A stretch of 64,000 nucleotides of DNA from Isoetes taiwanensis (GCA_021234155.1 JAJEKV010000049.1:5513001-5577000), one strand, 5' to 3'. Positions 23,116 through 39,300 are shown, numbered from the stretch's first letter. Made by a program: numbers and translations. The notes: generated by a model from the letters alone, not told the origin.

Positions 23116-26100
23116 TGGAGGCTGGATGTCTTCAGAAAGACAAATTATTGGCACGGAAAGAAGGAACTAATGAAGTATTTCATGACATTTTCATGAGTTT
23201 CCTGTCAACTGAAGTATCTGAATCTGGCAACAGTAATCCTTCATGGAAGCCTGGGATTTCGGTGGATGCCATTGTCCCCTCTGATCAAGGTGCAAGTTTT
23301 GTAGACTTTGTTGGTACTATTGATGAAGACGGGTGTGTTGATAAAGATGGTAGACGGAGGTTCAGGTGTCATTTAGATCAGTCCCAGGTATGTCTTGACG
23401 TTTCCGAGCTGCACTTGGGACGACGTTTTCCCCCTTTAGCAATTGAGTGTGTATTAGGACGTAATGGTCTGGAAATGTGGTAGCAAGATTTACACATTAC
23501 TATTGTCAGTAAGGTTCTGCTTGGGATTTGTGGTGAAATTCCTATGCATAAATTAGTTGTTTTTAACCTTCAGGTCTGTTGTTGGTAGGCTATAAATTAC
23601 AGTAAGAAGGAAGGTCTGCATGAAAAGAATAGTTGGAAGCTTTTTGATCAAAAATTTTATTTGGCTTAGTTCTCCAAAGTGAGCCCTACTCTTCAAATTT
23701 GGACTGTGGAGGACAATACAAAAGAGGTTGGTTCAGGTTTTAGATAAACATGTGAAGCGACAAGTCATTGTGGCATGTAATTTCATATGCTATAGCTGCC
23801 ATTGACAAACTTAGGCTTTACATAACGTATGATGCACAGATTATTATAGCAGGCTTATGACAGCAGTCATTTCTTAGAGAAATTTTGTAACAAGATAGTA
23901 ACTCAATTTACTTGTAAAAGGTATCCTATCCAAAGACTTTTTCACTAGGGTTCAAACTGGCGACATGAGCAATGCTTTTGGCAAAGCGATGGAGGATTTA
24001 AAGAGTAATGGCACAACCACAGGTCTCAGATAAAGCTTTCTTTTTGTTTCAAACTTTGTTAATTTTATCTTTGCATCAAGACGTTTTCACATTGTTCTTT
24101 GAGCGCTTGGTCAATTCCTTTAGCAAGTTATATAAGTCATTATGCTATTTTATAGATTTCATGCATGTTACAATGAGGCATCTTGGTTTTATAGATGAGG
24201 TTATGGGAAATGGTACATTAGGAAGGAGCCGAACAAGTTCGACAAGAAGATTGAATCAGCATCTGCAAAATGTATTTTCATTATTATGGGCAGTTTCTTC
24301 ATCAGCAAAACATGCTCCAAGATTATGTAACGGACAGGTTGGGCCAGTTTGCTGTTTTCTGGGGATATCATTTGTATTAGAGAATGAAGTATATTAGATA
24401 CTAGATATGATTTTGTGGTGTCACTAGTAGGTGTTCCAAGTTATCAAGCATTATTGTGGTTCTGCAGGAACATATTATGCAGCAATTATGGAGAACAGTG
24501 CAGATTTTCAGGGACGTGTAGTAGTTGACGTGGGTGCTGGAAGTGGAATTCTTTCCTTGTTTGCAGCTCAGGTATTTGTTTGTTATTCATCTCTCTGTAG
24601 AAAAGTGGACAATTATCTAAAAACTTGGACGATTAAATACAGTTACATTTAGAAAGATAATTTTTTCAAAGAACAATGTAAATCTTTGCGGCTCTTGCAT
24701 GCGCAAGTCCCGTTTTTTGAAAGTTTCACTTTACTTTACAAGCAGTTAATTGAAGAGGAAAAAGCTTTAGATGTGAGGGAGGTCAGCTTTATGGACCAAA
24801 GGTGTGGTAGTTTATCTCCAAAATTACCGAATAATCTGCTCAAGCAACAGGCTGGCATGCAGTTTAAGATAAAAATCTCGTGCTCAAATGCCCCCTTCTT
24901 GCAGTAAACAGCTCTCACAGGTGCCATAGTTCTTTCTCAAGTGCCATATCATAATTTAGCTGTCTATGCAGCATCTTACAATCCTAATTTTTCTAAGATA
25001 CATGTTGAAGCTTGGTGTAAACGTTTTGGAAAGACTGCTTTCTCCTCTAATTTACTGGTCAAATTCAAAGCAATCGTAAGCTTCACTGTGGCTAAGAAAT
25101 GTGGGGCTTTGATGTTGAAGACAATGGTTTCCAATTGCCGGCTTGTCTTATGCATAGAATCCTTCTATTTGGCTGATAAAATGAAGATGGTGCCAACAAT
25201 TATGCTGTAGCTCCACTTTGTCGAGGCAGGGGGCATTTAGAAACGCTATTTCAAATGACCAAATTATATATCTATCTGTTCATCAGGCGAAGGCTTTTCT
25301 CTTTGTGTCTTGCTGGGCGATGGCTTGGCAGGATAATAGGGTTCGTACGCAGATCAGGTAAAAGCAACTGTCAAATAGCTGTCCTGGCATTGGAATCACC
25401 AGCCAGGACATTACCTATGACTTACTGCACTTTGGGCCTCACATAATGCACTGGGTCTTATAAAGAATACACGAATGCAGATTGTCAGGTCCAGATATTG
25501 CTGTTTTTGGTATATTGCAGTCGTTAAGCTCTCATCAGATCATTTTTTTCCTGGTCATTAGGCTGGAGCAAAGCATGTCTATGCTGTAGAGGCATCTTCG
25601 ATGGCAGATTACGCTCGTAGACTTATTAGTGGGAATCCGGCACTTGCTAAGAAGATAACAGTAAGTGCTACACTGTTTACTTTTGTTACTAAAAGCTACT
25701 TTTTCATTATAATCTTCGCATCTGCTTTTGCTGTAGGTCATTCATGGGAAGGTGGAGGATATTGAACTTCCAGAGAGAGCAGATATTCTCATCTCTGAAC
25801 CCATGGGTGAGAATTGATGACTTCCTTTACCTTGTGGGTTCTGGTGCCAATTTTTATAGCACTTGCTAACCGAGGACAATGTGCACATGCTATATTCAGG
25901 GACCTTGCTAGTGAATGAAAGAATGCTTGAGTCATATATAATTGCAAGAGATAGGTTGCTTTCTCCAGTTGGCAGGATGTTTCCCTCCATAGGAAGGTAA
26001 GTTTTATATAAAAAAATACATATTTAATTTAACTGAAAGAAAGAAAGAAGGATATATTGCTATTCAGACCCACTTTTTTGGCCCATCTATAGCAGGATAA

Positions 26101-29100
26101 CAATATTCTTGTCACTTGATTGATTTCACCCCACCTTAATGAAATAGATAGAATAAATGAAGTTCACATTAATTATGAGTTTGTGTTTGAAACCTTTTCC
26201 CTTTACCGCGTGTCCTGTTATCTTGCACCCCTTGGACTCTGTTCATTTTCTTGGGTTTCTGGAGTAATATAATAGCAGATTATCCCTTGCCTCTTCATCA
26301 TTTGGGAAGAATGAAGATATGTTCATATTCGGGGTGGAAAGGTTGCTAATGTCCCTTAACTTGAAACGAGTTCATGAACATGCAGAGCGGGGTCCTTAAT
26401 TGCTGCAGTTTAGTTGGCTCATAAGAGGGTCTTCGAAATCTTCCTCTTATTATATGGTACACTAGGCATGTAATGGGAAGGATGTTTGTCATGTCCAAGG
26501 GACTTCATCTACATATCAACCAGGAGATGTGGCCAAACGATTAGTAAGGCATCCTGAATTGCTCATTGAGAGTGCCCTTGAGAGCCATATTAGTTGCAAT
26601 GTCAGTATTCAAATAGGCATGTCTTACTGCTGAAATACATAGTCTTAGAAGACAATTTCTTAAGCGGGTATCCCATTTTTTTTTGAGGCATACAATCACC
26701 CAGCACATGCATAATACAGATCAGTCTCGAATCTCCTCTCTGTTAACTTTAATTTTGGAAAAGGTGAAAGCTAGGGAAATAGTTTATGGAGGAAATTAGC
26801 TGTCTATGGACCTTTATGCAGTTGTCCATATTGAATAACCAAATATAGGAACACCATCTCCATTAGCCATGCCACTTATACAGATCATTTATATTTAATA
26901 TGCTGGTTCTAGTAATGTTGATTGTTTATCTTGTGTGTTCAGGGCACTCATATCTGTTTTTATCATCTAATGCTGATGTTTTCCCCAGGATTCATATGGC
27001 ACCATTTACTGATGAATACTTGTTTGTGGAGATTGCAAACAAGGTGAACATTGGCAGATCAGTTATAGCTTGCTTAAATCTATCTGAAATTAGTATATGG
27101 TGAATATGAATAATCTGCAGTTCTTTTGTGATTTCATAATTATGAGTTTTACATATTATTACAGGCTTTGTTCTGGCAACAACAAAATTATTATGGGGTG
27201 GATCTTACGCCTTTGCATGGTGATGCTTTTCAAGGTTACTTTGCCCAGGTTTGTTAACATCGACCATGTACCTCAAGTTCTTGTTACTAAAAGCTTAATT
27301 CTGGTAGTAAAATGAATCGAACTTTATTTCCTCTCTTCTAGACCCGATGTTCTCATAGATGTAATAAATAAGATAACTGCTATATCTGCTTCCAAAGGCA
27401 CTAGCAAGTTTTTGTGGCACTGGTTAGTCTTCTACTATACCTCCAAAAGGGATTTCTCAGAGAGGGTTGTAAAAAGCGAGATGTCTCTCATAGATACTTA
27501 TGAGCATATTCTTGAGGCATGCAGTACTCTTGATGATAGCTCACATTAGTCATCATTTCCTTTCACAAAGTCCCATCACACTCTCTCATTGAGGTAGTAT
27601 TCATAATAAACAGAAGTCAGGTCCTCTTCCTGGGCCATATAATCCGATCCCAAGAGGGGTAATCATAATACTGTCAAGAAGAACAAAGCGGGCAGCAAAG
27701 GAAAAAACATAAGCAGTCTTCTAAAAGAGAAAACAAGTTTGACATCGCCTCATACTTCAAGCCAATTGGTCTCATAGACCCAAGTGGTCTCTCGTAGACG
27801 TTAATTTAATTTTTGGTTTATTATTTGTTGTATTGATTATTTTAAACATTGTTTCCAGCCCGTAGTTGATGCATTTGATCCAAGGCTTCTTATATCAACA
27901 CCTGTGGTGCATACCATTGACTTCCAGCTTGCAAAGGTACATATTTTTTAATTTCAAGACTACGGAGTTATCAATCATTTTTTAACATTTTCAAAGCTAG
28001 AAAGGGAATGAGAACACTTAAGGCAAAACAACAAGAGTGGGGCACTAAATGGTTCAACGACCAGAACTCTTGTGCTAACTGGCGTGATTGTGCCACTGAG
28101 TGGACATGTTAGCAAACATTTCTTCATGGACTGATGACTAACACCATAGAAAACTAGCTGCTCTTGCCCTGCAGATTCAAGTGCTGCAGGTGAGTATCTC
28201 CTCCATTTTAGCGAACTTTTGCCCCATGACAGGTTTGGTAAAGCTTTTTGCTCTTTTGGCAGTACTGAAACTTAATGGTTCCCAAGTCTATCAGCTCTTT
28301 CACAAATATATTTGGAACATCCCTATGCTTTCTGAGTGAGGGGATATGTTGATGCCCATGCATGAGTCTGTATGGGATTTAACTAGCAGTTCATTAGTGT
28401 ACTTATGTAGACTTAAAGTTAGCTAGTACTTCACTAGTGTACTTATGTTGAGTTAAGTGTACTGCTTCTAGCTGCCAAACCTGTGGGCCTAGAACGGATG
28501 AACGTGCGAATTCAAGGTTAGAAAGAGAACTGTCTATTTTCGTATACCAACAGCATGTAGATCCTTTTTTTGGACCATATAGATTTCTTATTAACTTTGC
28601 GCGGCTATTGCCTATAGACTTTTTCCAACCAGTAAGGAACAATTGGAGTATGAAAAACCGAACTTTATGGGATAGGACCCAAAATAAATGGAGTTGTATA
28701 ATAAATGGCATTCGCACTGAACATGGGGCCTTTTAGTCTGAGGTACCAAAGAGTAATTGGCATTCTGTCTGGACATGCTCAAAACAAAGTGGCAGCGGAA
28801 GCATAGGACATTGCTTGATTAGGCAAGATCCACGATGGCTTCAGGCATTCACCACCTGGATTTTGGAGAATGACAATTGTGACAGCTGCAGAGCCTTTGG
28901 ACGCTTGGCTTTTGACCGACTTTTTAAGAAAAAGTTGCAGAAATCAAGTAAGTTTGGACCAAGTTGTTAAATGTGTGTTCCAAGAAGCATTAAGTGAATC
29001 CTTCTGATGGGAGAGTGGGTTGACCCATGTAGAACCATGGCCTGTTCTTTTAGTCAATAATCAGCCGGCAGATTGCTAATGACCTGATGTATTAAGGTGT

Positions 29101-31893
29101 TCATATTAAGAATACATCACATAGTGCAGAGTGCAATTATCCAAGTAATGAGACAGTGCGATTGGTTCCATGCAACCTGAAGTGAGAAGATTTGAGAGAT
29201 CAGCATCCTTGCCAAAGATTATTACAAGTGTAATTATGCTTTCATAGCACAATGACTCTCCCATTTCAGACATATTTGCAAGCCACCCAAACTCCCATGA
29301 ATATAAACTGTGAAGGAGTTGGACATGGCGCAGAAACAAAACACATAGGATTTGGTTGCCAAACTTGCGGGGAAGGACTTCAAAAGACAGCCAAACGAAA
29401 TCTGATTCTTGGACATGCCAATAGGCCCCTCCGCTGCCTCGACAGTTGACAAAATTGTGTCTACTCCTAAAGGATCAGTGGAGGTCAAATCCCTTCTTTG
29501 TCATACTAATGTTTTCCAGACTTTGCAGCTTCTAAACATGAGGCGACATATGAAGCAGCAAAGTAGAAACTTGCTAAGCATTGTATGCTCCAATTCAGAG
29601 GCAGTTCTGATTATTATCTGTATTGCAATTACATAACTTTCCACTTTGTAATAGGAGTACAGAATTCTGGTCGGAACTTCCCTTAGGTAACCATGAGACA
29701 ATGCAGAACATTTTTCCATGTTAGAAGTCGAGGTTAACTGTGGTCTAGATAAAGACATCTGGCATCAACATTGTATATTCAATCTTTGTGGCTGCATAAA
29801 GGATGTCCATTATCTGGCAGCTCTTTTAAGGAGGAAAACAGTCATAGCCTCTATTTTGGCTCTTGCATGAAAGGACTATATTTGTATCCATAATCAAGTT
29901 GCTTCTAAGTACATTGTAAGCTGACATTAGACCTTCAAAGAAACAGAACACTAAAATGTACTTATAATACCCCAAAGATGCAGATGATTCTTACACCAGA
30001 ATACCTTTTTTTCCATTTCCAACTAGATAGCCCATTAATCATAACGTTTTTTCTTTAAGAACCATGAATCAGTCCCACTACTAATAATTCCTTTGGTCCC
30101 AATTAGACTACTATTAATTCCTTTGGTTTGTCTCTAACATTGACATTGTTGCTCAGGCTGTTCTTACTTGTAAGCATGAAGTCTCTAATAGTTTTCTTAT
30201 TGATACCACAGGAAGAAGAACTTTACGAAATTGATATTCCTATGAGTTTTACGGCATCAGTATCGGTTCGGGTGCATGGACTTGCATGCTGGTTTGATGT
30301 GCTCTTTGATGGCAGGTAATACATACACCTCCATCGTAAAGAATAGCTATTTAGTTTACAATGCTTTGTAGCCAAGTGAAGTGCCATCCATGTTGAATGT
30401 GGCAAAATATGGAATAAAGTAATGACTTGATTGAGTAAATTATGACCAGAGATTTCTGTAAGTCAGGTTAATGAGAACGCAAAGATTGTTAAGTTTTTAT
30501 GTGAAGCCATGTGGAGGGAGGATTATGATGCACAAAGCGGTTTCTACTCTCAGTGAGGAAAGCCCTTCCTCTTGAATCCTGGGCGTAATTACAAGCCCCT
30601 GACACGTAATGGGAAGATCTACCCTTCTTAGTTGTAAATGAAGTATTTATGAAGTGATTGACCTGTCATCTAGTGAAATTTGTCCTTTAGAACAGCTATA
30701 TCTGTGTGACCAAGGGTTTAACATATTGAAATTGTAAAATGGCAATGTGCTGAGATGGGCAATGCTGTTGAATTGCAAACTTCATGCATGCATCCGATAC
30801 ATAAGCTTAGATAACAGATCATGAGATCAGTGCCATAACCGTTATATCAAGAGGTGGTCTGATGCTTATAGAGAAGACATTTGAGGAAGACATGTAGCTG
30901 CACTTTTGTGACTGCAATAAAGACAATTCGTCTATCAAACTGGCCCACCTGTCTTTTAACTCCTTCGTCATTGAACCAAATTTGTCATTAATAACCATGA
31001 TGCCAAGCTATATCCCTTTTATATTCTTCATCTTTGAAATCGTCATTCCTAAATGATCAAGATGAATTAAAGACTTATCTCTTGGGACATAGTCGACGTA
31101 CCTAGAGTATCCGTATGAGTATCTGTATTGATTGTGTTGTTGAGCCCATTGTAATGGATAGATGTCTTTATAGTCATTTATTACAACTACATAAATTTGC
31201 ATTTTAATTATCCATGTCGAATCCAGTAATATACAGAGGTGGCTGACAACTGCACCTGGTGCCCCAACAACTCACTGGTACCAGTTGCTGTGTGTCCTCT
31301 CAACCCATTTATGTCATGGCTGGCCAGCTTATGACTGCCAACCTTCGTCTGGTTGCACATAGTGCTCAGAGCTATACTATACATCTTACTATGTCAGGTA
31401 CCTTGGTTACTTTCCTTCACTTGAATATAAACTATTATGTTGCATTGGGCTATTTATTACGTTTATTTCTGCATAGCGGCTTCGTGGGGGGCGGGTTCTG
31501 CGCATGGAGGAATTTTACAAACTGCTTCTGGCAAGCTTGATTTGAAGGAACCATATTATCGCATGTCTCAGCCCCAGGCATATAGCTGGAACCAGGAACA
31601 GCAGCAACAACCAGTTTGTGAGGTGTGTTACAATAATGATGTATGCTTTATGCCCGCCACAGTTGTATATGATTTTGGTCTTAGCATTCTTTCATGTTTA
31701 ACAACAGATGCAAACCCAAGTAGATGGTGCTCCAGTAGTTCAATCTGGAGTGTTGCTTCAAAATCAGCAAGCATTTTCCCAACCACTACAACAAGCAAAT
31801 GTACTTTTGCAGGCTCAGCAGCCACATCTTGCAGCTAGCTTTGGCGCGCAACAGCAACAGCAATATTATAATTCCAATTACTGGGGTTCTTAG
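23116..31893 (+). CDS. PRMT4: Protein arginine N-methyltransferase 4 (PRMT4/CARM1 type), multi-exon gene
   Basis: A type I enzyme that makes asymmetric dimethylarginine on histone H3 and other nuclear proteins. Exons with GT-AG borders: 23116?-23387 (tentative N-terminus, [12 protein letters not shown]), 23949?-24022 (tentative), 24222?-24337, 24468-24571, 25562-25660, 25737-25806, 25900-25996, 26989-27043, 27165-27248, 27859-27936, 30212-30315, 31227-31397, 31477-31622, 31708-31893. Seen: the YFHYYGQ motif; the SAM site [12 protein letters not shown] and VYAVEAS; the double-E loop [40 protein letters not shown]; the THW loop GAPTTHWYQ; and [13 protein letters not shown]. The Q-rich tail ends NSNYWGS at TAG 31891-31893. 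The catalytic core is complete. Oddities: in the 24222-24337 exon a missing A (GCAAAATGTAT) and an extra A (GTAACGG) offset each other, and the junction of the first exons is not in clean frame. The N-terminal exons do not resemble known PRMT4 PH-like domains well, so that part is uncertain. The last exons are well supported. Confidence 0.93.
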
Positions 31894-32943
31894 TTGGAGA
31901 TCTATGTGGTTGCAAATCTCTGAAAGTACTATCTTCTTCTGTTCTATTCCATTTGTGCAAACACAGAGTTGAAGACGCTTATCTTTCACCTGTATTGGGA
32001 TTCATGGTGCTACTTCATGTTGTTGCTCCTCCAGAATGTGGTAGAAAGTCACCTATTGGTGATGTTTGAGGATAAAAAGTCATCTATTGGTGATGTTTCA
32101 CTGATAATATGAAAAATCAGCCGGGGTAATAAGATCTCTTAACCTATGTAATTTCTTTGCCCACAGATTGTGCAAAAATATTATATTTGATCCATTTATG
32201 GACCGATCTGTACATTATAAGGGGCACAAATTGTGCTTCAGTTAATCCTTTCAAGGGAAGAAATATTTTTATCGCCCTGACTGTTGTACAATTTCACACT
32301 CCAAGATAGTTGAAAGTTTGAAACAAGTCTGTGACTTATTTTGGCGAAGTGACTTATTCTCAAACTGATTTGGAGAGTACTCTGGATGGGAGGAGGGAAC
32401 GAACAAGTCGAAAACCAAGGAGAGCTAGTAATGGTGCAGTATCATTGCTCCAAAGAAGAAAAAGCCCCTAATCTGGAACTGGCGACACAATTAGTTCACA
32501 TGGTGAGCAGCACTCTCAAACAATGAGGTTTTTAACAAGGCAATTTAGGTTTTTCTCTCACCAGAGAAAATCCACATAATATGGAAAACTAATTGCATTG
32601 GATTTGTCAAATATTTATCTTCGTCTACCATACCTATTTTAAGAGGAAAGCATCCCATTATGTGAGTTTAGGAACTTTCCTTTTTTTTAACATTTCATCA
32701 TGTTAAGGGGAAGGCGCATCATGTTAGCTAGGGACTTTTCTTTTTTTAATAAAAGGTTTTGTATTTATCGGCTCTCATATTCAACATATAGGATCTTGGA
32801 TCATAGCAAAAATATTTTAGCACACAACAATAGTGAAATCTTCATCTTTCTTGTTTAGAAACTTAGAAAATGCTTTGATAGTAGATAATCTTTTAATAGA
32901 TATTCTTGAAGGACATGAAGTTTCTCACCTTGGCAACTATCAT
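31894..32943. other. 3' flank of PRMT4
   Basis: No second gene was recognised. A short local duplication (AAAGTCACCTATTGGTGATGTTT / AAAGTCATCTATTGGTGATG type) lies at 32045-32100. Confidence 0.4.
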
Positions 32944-33119
32944 TATAGGTTCTTAAATGATTCAAATCACTAGTAAAACCACCTAATTCCTCTTGAATTA
33001 CTAAAAAGGAAGAAAGAAATGTACCTCTTGCTATAGGTTCTTAAATGATCCGAATCACTAGTGAAACCACCTAATTCCTCTTGAAATACTAAAAAGGAGG
33101 AAAGAAATGTAGTTCTTGC
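32944..33119. repeat. Tandem duplication, 88-bp unit, two copies
   Basis: TATAGGTTCTTAAATGAT starts units at 32944 and 33032, each continuing through AAACCACCTAATTCCTCTTG and GGAAGAAAGAAATGTA or its variant. Confidence 0.75.
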
Positions 33120-33430
33120 TCAAAATATTGAGCAAAGCTCTCATTCAAAATATCAATAGAATAAAACTCTCGCTCAAAATATCAAGGAATGAAGCTCAAG
33201 CATAAACCTGAGCAAACCCTCACTCAAATAGCAACAAAATGGTCCCACTCAAAATATCAAACTCAAGCATAAACCTCAGGCAAGCGCCACTCAAAATATC
33301 AACGAATGAAATTTAAGCATGAGCAAGATCTCACTCAAATTAGCAATTAATAAAACTCAAGCATAAACTCGAAAGCAATCTCTCACTCAAAACATCAATG
33401 TATGAGCAAGAGCATAACCAAACCCAAGCA
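33118..33430. repeat. Degenerate tandem repeat rich in CACTCAAAATATCAA
   Basis: Units of about 55-70 bases built from CACTCAAAATATCAA, AATGAAGCTCAAGCATAAAC and similar phrases repeat about five times with drift. Confidence 0.55.
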
Positions 33431-33840
33431 TATTAGTACTTTTTGATGGTGACGACGCCAAGATAACATCATCAAGCATCAACACTTAAGAGGCTACTCC
33501 ACAAGAGTACCAAGGCTACCAAGCATCAACACTTCAAATATTTCTCAAGCATAATAGTATTTGAGATAAGAATTGAATGCCTAAAACAATTCAAATTGCT
33601 TGCTAACGAACCATACAACCTCTTATCTCTGCACTTTCAACCAATTTTCAATAATATGCAACTGTCTATATGAATGCATGAGATTGAAATAATATTTCGG
33701 GTCAATGCAATGCATAATCAAGGCCTTCTCGAAAAAAAGGAGTGGAAAAATCTGGGTAAGTTAAATCAAGAACTTGCAAAAACTTGAAACTACACCTCTA
33801 CACATCTTAGTAGCTCGCTGCACATGCACACTTTGTATAA

Positions 33841-35625
<1,785 letters not shown>

Positions 35626-35893
35626 TATTTTCATTTTTTTTTTATTGGCAACCAGAGTGAAATGGGGAAAACATCGTCATTTGACCCAAGGGTAGAATTG
35701 GGCCCCGTGCGACACCCCAAAAAAACAAACCGATTGGGAAAGACAATTAAAACGCAAGCGGGATGCAAGTCGAGAGGCTACAAAGTCCGGGAATGACATG
35801 TCAGTAGTAGGAAGGCAGCCAAAGTAAAGAATGATGGCCATCAAGTAACTAGATGAGCTATTTGGTGGCTCTAAGTCTTTCGATAAAGTGCAA

Positions 35894-36326
35894 ATGTACA
35901 TCAATTGAGACACGGGAGTTTAAAAATCACAATTTTTGTAGAGGTAATTTGTAATTCGATTTGGTATATAGAAGAAAGTACTAGCATCGGGCAAAGAAAT
36001 GCGATCGAGGGAAGGCCTTGGAAAGGAAGGGGACGAATTGATAAGCCCCGCACTAATGAGGCAAAAATCAGCTTTTTTTTAGTGGAAGCCATAGGATAAA
36101 CTCCAGCTTGAGGAAAAGGGATGGGCCTCCGTTAGTATGAGGAATAACAGAGAAGAAGTAGAGCTACCCTTGCTCAAGTACTAAGTTTGTGCATCTTATC
36201 CACCCCTCTTCTTGGGTGTGGTTCGAATACTTCCTATCTAGCCTATTAAGAGGTATGTAATAAGGTCTTGTACCATTTCTTTTATCAATAAAATATAAAT
36301 ATCTTGCTAAAAAAAAAAAAAAAAAA
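35894..36326 (+). mobile_element. Possible retroposed sequence with poly-A tail
   Basis: AATAAAATATAAATATCTTG precedes an A-run at 36309-36327. AAAGTGCAA follows directly after the A-run (its first A's shared with it) and also occurs upstream at 35885-35893, a possible 9-bp target-site duplication. No ORF of a known retroelement is present between them. This would suit a SINE, a truncated LINE end or a processed transcript. Confidence 0.35.
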
Positions 36327-36329
36327 AGT

Positions 36330-39300
36330 GCAATCCTAGGAGCGTAAAAGGAGGTAAATGGTTCTAGCAGTTGTGTAAGCATCAAATCGGCACTACATAA
36401 GTTGAAAGAAGTTGTGCCAAGAACATCAGTGAGAATAGTATGTAGACCAAAGTTCTCTGAATAGACTCAAAATCAATTACCCGAGGAAAATAGAAGTGTA
36501 AATCAAGTAATGCAGGTGCTCAAAATGGTAGAGAATGGCTTCACTCGTGATGTGAACAACCAAGGCAATAGTAATGATGAAAATAATGGGTCCAATGAAG
36601 ATACAAAAATGGAAGAAAACTTTCCAAAGAATGTAAAACAACCATGAACCGCATAACAAAAAAACATAGAGAACTTCATATCTTGCTCACTTGTAGATTT
36701 CTTTATGTGTCGCCTCACGTGTTGGGATCATGGTTAGCAAAAGATTTGAAGGTGTTAAATAACATCACCACTAATATGATATGAGAAAATTCCTTTCTAA
36801 TCATGTTTGACAATGAAGCGTTTGTGGATAAGCTTAGTAGCTTGTTCACCGACCTTTACACATGGGACTTTTCTTTGTACCAATTTTACACCTCTGGCTT
36901 TAAGAAATGCAAATTGATATATGATGATGAGGCAAGACTATTTCCTGCCTAAAACCATAAAAGACTACTTTGAGAACACAATGCAAACTAAAATTTGCCA
37001 AATAAAACATACTTGTGACAAAAATACAATGCAACACATTTTGGAAACAATATGTAGATGTTAAATAAAGAATTGCGCTTTTAAATGAGTTGTCATAGGT
37101 AAAGATGATAATACATAAAGAATGGCAGTTTTAAATGAGTTGTCATAGGTAAAGATGATAATACATACCTAAACCCATGAATAGATGCCCCCAATATGAC
37201 TAGTACTCACAAGAACGAGGGATGAGGCCGCAAACATGTGAGCACAAAGTCAAGAGGAAGGTCAAAAAGGAAATTGAGATTCAAGTCAAATCCAGAGCTT
37301 GCAAAGCATTGCATCAATCGTCTTCTTAAGATGGGGTTTTGATGGATTCAACTGAAGTTTTAGACGTTGTCATGTCGAGATTTTCATGTCTGTTAGCTAA
37401 GGATAAGCTTGAATTTGCATGCTTAGAGGTTCACTAGAGATTGGATATATGAAGCATGAGCTTCGCTTGACTTTTCAAGGGATTATCTATGTGATTGCTT
37501 TGATCTACTAGCTGGGTATGCATGATAAGATTATCTATAAAAGGATGGAAGCTTAATTTGCAATCGTATGGCATGGCAAAGTATAAGGCAAATCCATGTA
37601 AAGTGGTCTAGATCAGATCAAATTTGGAAAAGTAAGGTCGTTTTGATAAGATTAAAGGTTTTCATAGCTTTCTTCTATGGTTGCAGAGGCCAAGTCCTGA
37701 GACAAGTAAAAAACATGAGGAGGACTACGATTTGGACCTCTGACTTGTCTTCTGCTAGATTAGTTATTATTGGCTAAAAACTATTGCCAAATTTGATGTA
37801 CTAAAAAAATTTAATAATATAATTATTATTTTTTCTACCTTATTTAGATGTCTTCGAATTCCTAGTTACAGTGATTGTGTACTGATGTCTGAAATTTTGC
37901 CATTTTTTAGTGCTCTTCTTCACAAATACAAGATCATCATTACAAAAGAACCCAAAATGCAGGCTAAAATATTTTGTTCTTCTTGAAATCTCCAACTTCT
38001 TTCAAAAAGGATCAATTTTTAAAGCATGGTGTTTTTCTTAAGGGAATCTTTGAAATGGGAGAGATGCAACACTCCCGTTTAATTTGCAACGGTAAATTTG
38101 GTGCAAGCAGATGTTCTTTGAAGTAATGCCCAATCGTGTATACTTCCTGCCCAACCAACAACATAATAATCCTATATTGGACACCTGGAATCAACAATGA
38201 TTTGTATAAGAATGGAGTGTAAGCCTTTCCTATTGTGATAACCAGGAGCATGTTTTATAGGAATTGTTATGTGAATATAGTTCACAAGGTCGAGGGAATG
38301 GTCTTGAACAAGAATGGGAGGGCAATGATGAAGACCAAGATAGGTAAGGTCGGAGTCAAGCGAGCAGCGTAAAAGCGGGTGTTGATGCAACCAACCAATA
38401 ATGTCAAAAACAAATCCAGCTTGGACATAAAGCCCGAATGTACATGGTAAAACATGTGAAGTAGTCCATCAAAGTGGAGGTCGAGCTCAAGGTTCAAGTG
38501 AGAACACCAGCAATACTCTAAGAAGATACCGTCATTAACTGCCAAATACATAGTTAATTGATTCCAAAATCCATAACAAACACAAATATGCACATTATAT
38601 AGATAAAAGCAAGTATCTAAATTCAAATGTATTTAAACTCATGATGGATGATGAGTATGCGCTTCGAGATTTAAACCCACGCAAGACAAATATAATTACA
38701 AGTCTAGATGCAAACGTTGACAACTCGGACATGTATATATGAAGATTTGTCTAGAAACAAGTTTGAAGTATAGCCAATGATCGTAACAGAAATATCAGAG
38801 TTTAATAAAGCTTGTCGGATTAGAGATTAAATAACAGAGTTTATATCACAGAGTTTAAATAACAGAGATTAACCAACATTTTCGAGTTTTTGAGCCGAGT
38901 TTTGAAGAGCCTCAGAGAAACCAAAAGCCACAGTTGGAAAAGCCAGAATTTGAGATTGAAAACAAGCACCAAAGCTTCAGATCGATTTCAAGCACCTCAA
39001 TTTCAAGCAAAAGTTCGAAAGAAAAGTTCGAGGTTGAAAGAGAAAATTTCGATGGAGAAAAGTTCAAATGTAAAATACGTAAATAATAACCGCTTTTAAA
39101 AAATTGCACTATGCCATAATAACGGGCCACAAAAATTTATTACTATATATTTAATATCTAAAATGTTAGAGGTTTTATTTAGAGGTTTTATTTATATATA
39201 ATGTTATAGGTTAGAAGTTAGAAGGTTCTACATATATTAGAAGTCATTACAAAGTTATAAAGCTAGGGTCATATGTAGAATTCAATAGAATGAGAACATA

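Noticed and set aside
24686-25210. ORFs between PRMT4 exons
   Set aside because: Intron sequence between well-supported exons at 24468-24571 and 25562-25660; no PRMT similarity.
29106-29758. Overlapping ORFs on both strands within 29.1-29.8 kb
   Set aside because: They lie in the 27937-30211 intron of PRMT4, show no domain and shadow one another.
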